This document shows positions 16,279-22,575 of a DNA stretch of 24,209 nucleotides, in pieces. The stretch covers positions 1 to 24,209 of the forward strand of contig JAEZZY010000022.1 in the NCBI GenBank assembly GCA_023418315.1, read 5' to 3'. A program made the position numbers and the translations under genes. Under the pieces are notes generated by a model. The model searched no databases and was not told where the DNA came from. It saw nothing but the letters and a program-made list of their open reading frames with translations. Source of the stretch: Bacteroidota bacterium (GTDB taxonomy: Bacteria; Bacteroidota; Bacteroidia; Chitinophagales; Chitinophagaceae). Every line of letters begins with the position of its first letter. Within the stretch, counting starts at the first letter, position 1.

Positions 16279-17148
16279 TTAGTTTTTAGTAATGGTAGAA
16301 AAATAAACATCTTCCAGGTCGCCTTCCACGGGCAGAAAACCCTCGCCGGGCAAGGCATCGGCATATACATGGATAGAAAGTTTCCCGTCCTGCGATTTGG
16401 AGGAAATTACCTGATAACTTTTCCGATAGTCATCAAACTCACTTCGTCCGATCATTTTGCGCCATATCTTTCCCTTCACTGTTTCCTGCGCTTCTTGCGG
16501 CGTTCCTTCCAGCATGATTTGTCCTTTGTTCATCACCACCATCCGGTTGCATAGGCTTTTCACATCATCTACTATATGGGTGGAAAGTATCACAATTACT
16601 TGCTCGCCAATCTCACTCAGCAGGTTATGAAATCGGTTGCGCTCCATAGGATCCAGACCGGCTGTAGGCTCATCCACAATTATCAATTTCGGATTGCCCA
16701 GCAAGGCTTGAGCAATCCCAAAGCGCTGCCGCATACCGCCGGAATAGTCGCTCACATTTCGCTTGCGGGCTTCATACAGATTGGTTTGTTGCAATAGGGC
16801 TTCTACGATTTCTTTTCGTTCACCTTTATGGCTGATGCCTTTCAACACTGCAAAATGCGTGAGCAAATCCAATGCAGATACTTTAGGGTAAAAACCAAAA
16901 TCCTGCGGCAGATAGCCCAGCACTTTTCGCAATGCCGTTTTATCTTTCAAAACATTGATATCGCCCAATAAAATGCTTCCTTCATCGGGGTCTTGCAAGG
17001 CGGCTATGGTGCGCATTAATGTAGATTTGCCGGCGCCATTCGGGCCTAACAGCCCAAACATACCTTTGCCAATGGTGAGGTTGATCTCATTCAGCGCTTT
17101 CAAACCGTTGCTATAGGTTTTGCTGATATTGCGGATGGTTAACTCCAT
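16279..17148 (-). CDS. ABC transporter ATP-binding protein
   Basis: The 289-aa ATPase subunit of an ABC-2 type exporter. Seen: Walker A GPNGAGKST (35-43), Q-loop LPQDFGF (80-86), signature YSGGMRQR (135-142), Walker B LIIVDEPTAGLDP (155-167) and the switch histidine in LSTHIVDDV. The last ~70 residues form a family-variable C-terminal extension (KIWRKMIGRSEFDDYRKSYQV...). It precedes the permease-peptidase by 8 bases on the same strand, so the two are one operon and probably one complex. Upstream, between this gene and the restriction-modification genes, is a palindrome (17188-17202) that might serve as an operator. Confidence 0.95.
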   Translation of the reverse strand: MELTIRNISKTYSNGLKALNEINLTIGKGMFGLLGPNGAGKSTLMRTIAALQDPDEGSILLGDINVLKDKTALRKVLGYLPQDFGFYPKVSALDLLTHFAVLKGISHKGERKEIVEALLQQTNLYEARKRNVSDYSGGMRQRFGIAQALLGNPKLIIVDEPTAGLDPMERNRFHNLLSEIGEQVIVILSTHIVDDVKSLCNRMVVMNKGQIMLEGTPQEAQETVKGKIWRKMIGRSEFDDYRKSYQVISSKSQDGKLSIHVYADALPGEGFLPVEGDLEDVYFSTITKN

Positions 17149-17187
17149 AAAATGTGGTTATGACTGATTGTAATCTATAAAACTTAT

Positions 17188-17202
17188 TTGAAAATTTTTC
17201 AA
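17188..17202. promoter_or_regulatory. Palindrome upstream of the ABC exporter operon
   Basis: TTGAAAA-T-TTTTCAA is a perfect 7-bp inverted repeat 40 bases upstream of the ATPase start. The size suits a dimeric regulator, but the sequence is all AT-rich and could occur by chance. No regulator gene is adjacent. Confidence 0.25.
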
Positions 17203-17226
17203 CGTATATAGCTATTGCTCGAAAAA

Positions 17227-17244
17227 AATTTTTCTTTTATCGTT
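17227..17244. repeat. Left copy of a near-direct repeat flanking the restriction-modification genes
   Basis: AATTTTTCTTTTATCGTT here matches AATTTTTATTTATCGTT at 19113-19129 with one mismatch and one gap. The copies lie 79 bases before the ABC ATPase start and 69 bases before the priA start. Removing one copy and all between them would leave a normal ~150-base divergent intergenic region. Being AT-rich, the match may be chance. Confidence 0.4.
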
Positions 17245-17298
17245 GCTGTGGTGAAAAAGTTACAAGGGGGTTTATAGGAGCTAATGAGCATTTTCGAT

Positions 17299-17311
17299 AT
17301 CCCTTAGGGAT
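17299..17311. promoter_or_regulatory. Palindrome upstream of the methyltransferase
   Basis: ATCCC-TTA-GGGAT, five base pairs around a 3-base centre, 53 bases before the methyltransferase ATG. It may be an operator for autoregulation of the restriction-modification genes. No controller (C) protein gene is present, so a regulator would have to be the methyltransferase itself or a host protein. Chance is possible. Confidence 0.3.
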
Positions 17312-17335
17312 GATAAGCAGAACAAATAAAATCGT

Positions 17336-17342
17336 TAATTTG
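17336..17342 (+). promoter_or_regulatory. Weak -7-like element of the methyltransferase gene
   Basis: TAATTTG is one base short of TAnnTTTG and lies 22 bases before the ATG at 17365, the same distance seen for the better elements in this window. No -33 TTG at a suitable spacing. Confidence 0.3.
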
Positions 17343-17364
17343 CTGTATAGCTAAGCGATAAATT

Positions 17365-18243
17365 ATGGAGATAACAACCGATTTATATTTGGGAGATAGC
17401 AGTGAGCAATTAAAATTGCTGCCGGACAATTCGGTGGATTTGATTATCACATCTCCACCCTATGCAGATCAGCGAAAAAGCACTTATGGCGGTATTCATC
17501 CTGACAAATACGTTGAATGGTTTTTGCCAATTTCAAAGCAACTTTTAAGGGTACTTAGCCCCAAAGGCACTTTCATTTTAAACATCAAAGAAAAAGTGAT
17601 TGAAGGAGAGCGAAGCACTTATGTGATGGAATTAATAATGGAAATGCGCAGACAAGGCTGGCTTTGGACGGAAGAATTCATATGGCACAAAAAAAATTCT
17701 TATCCGGGAAAATGGCCCAATCGTTTTCGAGATGCGTGGGAAAGACTTTTACAATTCAATAAACAAAAACAGTTCCATATGTACCAGGAAGAAGTTATGG
17801 TACCTATGGGAGGATGGGCAAAATCCCGATTAAAAAATCTTTCCGACACAGACAAAATTCGGGATACGTCAAGGGTGGGTAGCGGCTTTGGAAAAAATAT
17901 TTCAAATTGGCTTGACAGAGATAAGGCTTACCCGACTAATGTTTTGCATTTGGCAACAGAATGCAATAATAAAAATCATAGTGCTGCATTCCCCGAAGAA
18001 TTACCCGAATGGTTCATCAGACTTTTTACACGAGAAAAGGATACCGTTCTTGACCCTTTTATGGGATCAGGTACTACTTTAAAAGTAGCAAACAGAATGA
18101 AGCGAAACTCAATTGGTATTGAGGTTGTGCCAGAATATTACGAAATGGTCAAACAACAGCTCAAACCGGTTGAACTGTATTTATTAGACCCGAACATTGA
18201 ATATGAAAAACCTAAGCCTAAAAAACGTATCGCAGTACGTTGA
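17365..18243 (+). CDS. Type II DNA methyltransferase, beta class, probably N4-cytosine
   Basis: Modification enzyme that protects host DNA from the adjacent endonuclease. The 292-aa product has the catalytic motif IV TSPPY at 29-33 and the SAM-binding motif I DPFMGSGTT at 230-238. Motif IV before motif I defines the beta amino-methyltransferase class, and S-P-P-Y points to N4-cytosine rather than N6-adenine. The final SIGIEVVPEYYEMVKQQL is the usual end of the SAM fold. The target-recognition region lies between (about 110-215), and the recognition site cannot be read from the sequence. The 3' end overlaps the endonuclease gene by 41 bases. Base composition is poorer in G+C than the flanking genes, consistent with transfer. 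Confidence 0.93.
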   Translation: MEITTDLYLGDSSEQLKLLPDNSVDLIITSPPYADQRKSTYGGIHPDKYVEWFLPISKQLLRVLSPKGTFILNIKEKVIEGERSTYVMELIMEMRRQGWLWTEEFIWHKKNSYPGKWPNRFRDAWERLLQFNKQKQFHMYQEEVMVPMGGWAKSRLKNLSDTDKIRDTSRVGSGFGKNISNWLDRDKAYPTNVLHLATECNNKNHSAAFPEELPEWFIRLFTREKDTVLDPFMGSGTTLKVANRMKRNSIGIEVVPEYYEMVKQQLKPVELYLLDPNIEYEKPKPKKRIAVR

Positions 18244-18955
18244 GCAAAACATAGGAATATTCCATCAAAAACGTATTCAAAGCCTTGATGGGTTAAGGCT
18301 TTCGCAGGTTCTGAAGCGTAAAAATCCATACTTATTCAAAGCCAAATACGTTTTGACGGCCGAACAAATTGTTCGTGGTATCGTGGATGCACATATTTCA
18401 TCAAACGAAGAAACAATTTTTGGTGATTGGTTAGAAGGTCTTGCCATATTTATAAATGGAAAGGTTTATAATGGTAAAAAGTCAGGGATAATTGGCGTGG
18501 ATATAGAGTTTGACAACAATGGTGTGCGAAATATTGTAACAATTAAATCCGGCCCTAATTGGGGCAATAGTTCACAAATTGCCAAAATGATCGCAGATTT
18601 TAAAACGGCAAAAAAAACATTACGAACAAGCAATTCTCAACTTAACATCGTTGCTGTGAACGGTTGTTGCTATGGTCGGGACAATCAACCCGACAAAGGA
18701 GATTATTTTAAATTCTGTGGACAACGATTTTGGGAATTTATTTCAGGAAATACAGAGCTTTATACTGAAATTATTGAGCCGCTTGGGTATAAAGCAAAAG
18801 AAAAGAATGACGACTTTATAAAATCGTATTCTCAAATGATAAACAAATTTACCAGAGAGTTTTCTAACGAATTTTGTAAGGAAAATGGAGAAATTGACTG
18901 GAAAAAAATAGTTCGTTTTAATTCTGCAACAGAGGCAACCTTAAAAAGGGAGTAG
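18203..18955 (+). CDS. Type II restriction endonuclease, PmeII/EcoO109I-like
   Basis: Cleaves unmodified DNA; partner of the overlapping methyltransferase. From the ATG at 18203 the protein has 250 aa (a TTG at 18197 would add two residues). From memory it resembles the PmeII family and, more distantly, EcoO109I (Pfam RE_EcoO109I). Seen: SSNEETIFGDWLEGLAIFI (E78 within), GVDIEFDNNG (D100), then TIKSGPNWGNSSQI (K115) and IVAVNGCCYG. D100 and K115 fit the PD-(D/E)XK core, but the acidic residue two before the Lys is a Thr (113), so the second metal ligand must come from elsewhere, perhaps E78. The 41-base overlap suggests translational coupling. Strongly AT-rich: one 60-base sample (18601-18660) has 20 G+C. 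Confidence 0.85.
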   Translation: MKNLSLKNVSQYVEQNIGIFHQKRIQSLDGLRLSQVLKRKNPYLFKAKYVLTAEQIVRGIVDAHISSNEETIFGDWLEGLAIFINGKVYNGKKSGIIGVDIEFDNNGVRNIVTIKSGPNWGNSSQIAKMIADFKTAKKTLRTSNSQLNIVAVNGCCYGRDNQPDKGDYFKFCGQRFWEFISGNTELYTEIIEPLGYKAKEKNDDFIKSYSQMINKFTREFSNEFCKENGEIDWKKIVRFNSATEATLKRE

Positions 18956-19112
18956 GATTAGATTTGGTGCGTTACTGAGTAAAGAGGCTTTAATGCTAAG
19001 CTTCTTCAAGAAAGAAGAAAGCAATGCGTTATTTGTTTACGATTTGCACTCTCTCCAGTATTTTTCATATACCGCGCTTTTAAATTTTATGCGTACACTT
19101 GGGTCATCGCAC

Positions 19113-19129
19113 AATTTTTATTTATCGTT
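19113..19129. repeat. Right copy of a near-direct repeat flanking the restriction-modification genes
   Basis: AATTTTTATTTATCGTT, partner of the copy at 17227-17244 in the same orientation. With the left copy it would bound an insert of about 1.87 kb carrying both genes and their control region. Within 18956-19112 I see no gene, only a weak hairpin at 19000-19022 (GCTTCTTC against GAAGAAAGC with one bulged A) that has no T tract. Confidence 0.4.
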
Positions 19130-19198
19130 TCCTCCATTTTCACCCCCGTATAAACTACCCAATTTTACTGTTCCACGGTTTATCCTAACTTGCGCACT

Positions 19199-21685
19199 AT
19201 GCCTTCCCTGTTTGCAGCGCCCGATATTCCGAACGGCTATAAATATGCCGATATCATCTTGCCGCTCAACCTTCCGCAGATGCTCACCTATGGTATCCCC
19301 GAACCCCTGCAACCCGTTTTACAAAAAGGAATGCGTGTGGAAGTAGCGCTGGGAAAGAACAAACAATACGCAGGCATCATCGCCACCCTGCACAATGATA
19401 AACCGGAAGTGTATCAGGTAAAGCCTATAAAGAAATTATTGGACGAGCTTCCGGTGGTCAATGAAATACAATTGCGCTTCTGGAACTGGATAATGCATTA
19501 CTATATGGCTACCCCCGGCGAGGTGATGAATGCCGCATTACCCGCACATTTGAAGTTAAGCCACGAAACCAAACTAACCCTTAATGACGACCGGCCGCAG
19601 CAAATAAACTGGAGCGATACGGGCTTTCTTGCTATCGATGCGCTGGAAGTGCGCAAAGAAATTTACATCACCGAACTGCGTGCTATAGTGGGTGAAAAAA
19701 ACATGAATGCCGTGCTCCAAGAATTGTTGGAAAATGAAGCAGTCTTCATCCATGATAGCCTGCAGCCTACCTATAAACCTAAAAAAGAAAATATCGTTTC
19801 CTTAGCTTCTTCTTACCAAAATGAAACGGCATTGCATGAATTGTTTGAAAGCCTGAAACGCGCGCCCAAACAAGAATCCATCTTGCTGTCGTATATGGAG
19901 CTGGCAGCAAAAAGCAACATAGTGAAGCAGCAGGATCTGCTGGAACGTGCCGATGCAAGCAGCACTCAATTGAAATCCCTATGCGAGAAAGGAATCTTTA
20001 TCATAGAGCAAAAACAAACCGACCGCATCCTCATTCCCGACAAGGAAGCCGCGCAGGAGATTGTGTTTACCGAAGCGCAACAACAGGCATTGACATGCCT
20101 GAATAACGGTTTGCAAGAAAAGAATGTGGTATTGCTGGAAGGTGTAACCGGCAGCGGAAAAACCCTTCTCTATATTCATAAAATAAAAGAGTGCATAGCC
20201 GAAGGAAAACAAGCCTTACTCCTCCTGCCGGAAATAGGGCTTACTACCCAACTGGTGAGCAGACTGTACGGGTATTTCGGAGAAGAACTTGGCGTGTATC
20301 ACAGTCGCTTTAGCAATAATGAACGCGTAGAAATCTGGGAACATGTAAAGAACCATAAGTACAAAATAGTAGTAGGCCCACGTTCCGCGCTCTGGCTGCC
20401 TTATGATAAGCTGGGCTTGATTATCGTAGATGAAGAACATGATGTTTCCTACAAACAGAAAGACCCGGCTCCACGCTTTCATGCCCGTGATGCGGCTATC
20501 TATCTGGCAGCTCTTCATCAGGCAAAAGTGATACTCGGCTCCGCTACGCCTTCGGTGGAAAGCCTATACAACAGCAAGCAAAACAAATATGCCTATAGCT
20601 GTTTGCACGAACGCTATAAAGGTGTGAAGATGCCACAGATAGAACTGGTAAATGCAAAATCGCTGGAGCAGATGCGGGCACAACAGATTAAACTCATCAC
20701 ACCCCAACTGCGGCAAGCAATGATTGAGGCTTTGGAGCGCCGCAAACAGATTATTTTGTTTCAGAACAGAAGAGGCTATGCACCTTTTCAGCTTTGCACC
20801 GTATGCGGATGGGTGCCACATTGCAAAAATTGCTCCGTAGCGCTTACTTACCATAAAAGTTCTGACAAACTGCATTGTCATTACTGCGGTTTAAAAGCCA
20901 CCGTGCTGCATACCTGCCTCAATTGCGGCAGCAACCGCTTACAAAGTAAAAGCTTTGGCACCGAGCGCGTCGAAGAAGAAGTACAACAGCTCTTCCCGAA
21001 AGCACGTGTGGCGCGTATGGACATAGACAGTATGCGTGGGAAACACAGCATGCCCCAGCTTCTGGAAAAATTGGAAAAACGCACTATTGATGTGCTGGTG
21101 GGAACACAAATGGTAGTAAAAGGACTTGATTTTGCCAATGTAGCGCTCGTAGGAATCCTCAATGCAGACAGCCTGCTCAGCTATCCCGATTTCCGGGTGA
21201 ATGAACGCGCCTTTCAACTGATGGAACAAGTAAGCGGAAGAGCCGGCAGAAACGATGGCGAAGGAAAGGTATTGATACAATCGTACAATATAGAACATCC
21301 GGTGCTAAGGTGGGTGCAGCAGCACAACGTATCTGCTTTTTACGAAAAAGAAATCAGCTATCGCCAACATTTTGCTTATCCGCCCTTTAGCCGCTCTATA
21401 AAAATCATCTTCAAACATAAAGACGAGCCTACCTGCATTGCCGCCGCTACCTTAATGGCAGAAGCATTGAACACGATGGAAGGAATAATGGTACAAGGAC
21501 CGGCGCCGGCGCTGGTGAGCAAAGTGCGTAATTTTTTTGTACAGGAAATATGGCTGAAATGTCCGCCGAGAGATTTAGGACTGATCGAACGGGTAAAAGC
21601 AAAAGCCCTTTCAGAAAGACAAAACATCACTTCCAAAAGGGGCTTTACCCATGTGCAAATCTTATTTGATGTGGATGCCTTATAG
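19199..21685 (+). CDS. priA: Primosomal protein N' / replication restart helicase PriA
   Basis: 3'-5' DNA helicase that recognises collapsed replication forks and reloads the replicative helicase. The 828-aa product shows the N-terminal fork-binding part (ADIILPLNLPQMLTYGIPE), Walker A GVTGSGKT (315-322), DEEH box (411-414, IIVDEEHDVSYKQ), PRFHARD, GSATPS, the zinc-binding insert with Cys pairs from C533 (CTVCGW, CKNC, CHYCG, CLNCGS), then LVGTQMVVKGLDF and the final helicase motif QVSGRAGRNDGEG. Start: the ATG at 19199 (MPSLFAAP) is preferred to the in-frame TTG at 19190. It is divergent from the ABC exporter with the restriction-modification genes in between, and transcribed in the same direction as them. 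Confidence 0.98.
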   Translation: MPSLFAAPDIPNGYKYADIILPLNLPQMLTYGIPEPLQPVLQKGMRVEVALGKNKQYAGIIATLHNDKPEVYQVKPIKKLLDELPVVNEIQLRFWNWIMHYYMATPGEVMNAALPAHLKLSHETKLTLNDDRPQQINWSDTGFLAIDALEVRKEIYITELRAIVGEKNMNAVLQELLENEAVFIHDSLQPTYKPKKENIVSLASSYQNETALHELFESLKRAPKQESILLSYMELAAKSNIVKQQDLLERADASSTQLKSLCEKGIFIIEQKQTDRILIPDKEAAQEIVFTEAQQQALTCLNNGLQEKNVVLLEGVTGSGKTLLYIHKIKECIAEGKQALLLLPEIGLTTQLVSRLYGYFGEELGVYHSRFSNNERVEIWEHVKNHKYKIVVGPRSALWLPYDKLGLIIVDEEHDVSYKQKDPAPRFHARDAAIYLAALHQAKVILGSATPSVESLYNSKQNKYAYSCLHERYKGVKMPQIELVNAKSLEQMRAQQIKLITPQLRQAMIEALERRKQIILFQNRRGYAPFQLCTVCGWVPHCKNCSVALTYHKSSDKLHCHYCGLKATVLHTCLNCGSNRLQSKSFGTERVEEEVQQLFPKARVARMDIDSMRGKHSMPQLLEKLEKRTIDVLVGTQMVVKGLDFANVALVGILNADSLLSYPDFRVNERAFQLMEQVSGRAGRNDGEGKVLIQSYNIEHPVLRWVQQHNVSAFYEKEISYRQHFAYPPFSRSIKIIFKHKDEPTCIAAATLMAEALNTMEGIMVQGPAPALVSKVRNFFVQEIWLKCPPRDLGLIERVKAKALSERQNITSKRGFTHVQILFDVDAL

Positions 21686-21732
21686 CATCATTTGTACAAA
21701 CCGGTTCACTTTTTTCCTAAAACCGCATTCCG

Positions 21733-22491
21733 TTAATCCCTTCTGCCACCGAATAAACGAAGCAAGAAAAGGAAAATATTGATGAAATCCAGATAAAGGC
21801 TCAACGCACCCATAACAGCCAGTTTACGAACACCTGCAGCTTGCGTGCCTTCAAATTCTATACCTGCACCGATACGTTTCAGTTTTTGAACATCATAGGC
21901 AGTAAGCCCGGTAAAGACCATTACCCCTATGATGCTGATGATATAGCCCATAGCATCGCTTTTCATAAACATATTAATCAGCATAGCTACCAGCACTCCT
22001 ATCAAACCCATGGTGAGGATTCTTCCGAAGCCGGTAAGGTCTTTATCCGTAGTATAGCCCATCACCGCCATGATGCCGAACATAGCCGCCGCAGATAAGA
22101 AACATCCGATAATGGAACTCGTGGTATAAGCCATGAGGATAAAGCTAAAGCTGATCCCGTTGATAGCAGCATAAAGCAGAAACAATCCTGTGATAGCAGG
22201 CGCGCTCAATCGTGCAAACCCAAAAGACATCAACATCACAAAGCCTATAGGTGCCAGCATCACTACCCATCCCAGCATATTCAGCTTGCCGGCTTCGGCA
22301 TTTATAAGGTAAGAAAGCCATTGTGTATTGGCAGCAAACATATAGGCAAAAGCAGCCGAAAGTGCCAGTGCTGCGAACATCCACATAAAGACATTTGCCA
22401 TAAAACTCTTGGCTATGCTTTTGGAGCCGGTATGGCTGCTGATTACTTCCGCATTCATGTAGGTTTCTCTGTTTGGTTCGTAGTTACTCAT
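21733..22491 (-). CDS. Bax inhibitor-1 / YccA family membrane protein
   Basis: Integral membrane protein of 252 aa with about seven hydrophobic helices (FMWMFAALALSAAFAYMFAA, LGWVVMLAPIGFVMLMSFGF, ALTGLFLLYAAINGISFSF-like, SSIIGCFLSAAAMFGIMAVMGY, LTMGLIGVLVAMLINMF, YIISIIGVMVFTGLTAYDVQ, VMGALSLYLDFINIFLFLLRLF). The TAYDVQKLK and ALSLYLDFINIFLFLLRLFGGRRD ends are hallmarks of the family. Relatives act as pH-sensitive Ca2+ leak channels or bind FtsH (E. coli YccA); which applies here is unknown. Start at the ATG at 22491 (MSNYEPNRE); an inner ATG at 22458 is possible. Convergent with priA, with no convincing terminator in the 47-base gap. Confidence 0.93.
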   Translation of the reverse strand: MSNYEPNRETYMNAEVISSHTGSKSIAKSFMANVFMWMFAALALSAAFAYMFAANTQWLSYLINAEAGKLNMLGWVVMLAPIGFVMLMSFGFARLSAPAITGLFLLYAAINGISFSFILMAYTTSSIIGCFLSAAAMFGIMAVMGYTTDKDLTGFGRILTMGLIGVLVAMLINMFMKSDAMGYIISIIGVMVFTGLTAYDVQKLKRIGAGIEFEGTQAAGVRKLAVMGALSLYLDFINIFLFLLRLFGGRRD

Positions 22492-22512
22492 TTTTCAGAA
22501 AAGTTATTTTAT

Positions 22513-22520
22513 CAAAAATA
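22513..22520 (-). promoter_or_regulatory. -7 promoter element of the Bax inhibitor-1 gene
   Basis: Minus-strand TATTTTTG, an exact TAnnTTTG match and the same 8-mer as at the GH3 and lemA promoters, 22 bases before the ATG at 22491. No TTG at the -33 spacing. Confidence 0.5.
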
Positions 22521-22575
22521 GGATAAACAATTAGAAAGGATTGGTTAATTATTAAGAAGCCATAGGATAAATACA

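Noticed and set aside
18993..19346. 117-codon plus-strand ORF downstream of the endonuclease
   Set aside because: It overlaps the start of priA by about 150 bases in another frame, its composition (Pro, Cys, Ser, Phe rich) is not protein-like, and it resembles nothing.
21686..21732. Terminator between priA and the Bax inhibitor-1 gene
   Set aside because: Only a loop-less AACCGGTT palindrome before a T run is present; no stem able to terminate is seen.
1183..22252. Apparent excess of the palindrome CTATAG (for example at 1183, 3582, 3788, 6110, 8454, 9088, 9255, 12459)
   Set aside because: Most copies lie in coding sequence and follow from use of the Ile codon ATA before G-starting codons; I could not do a proper count against expectation.
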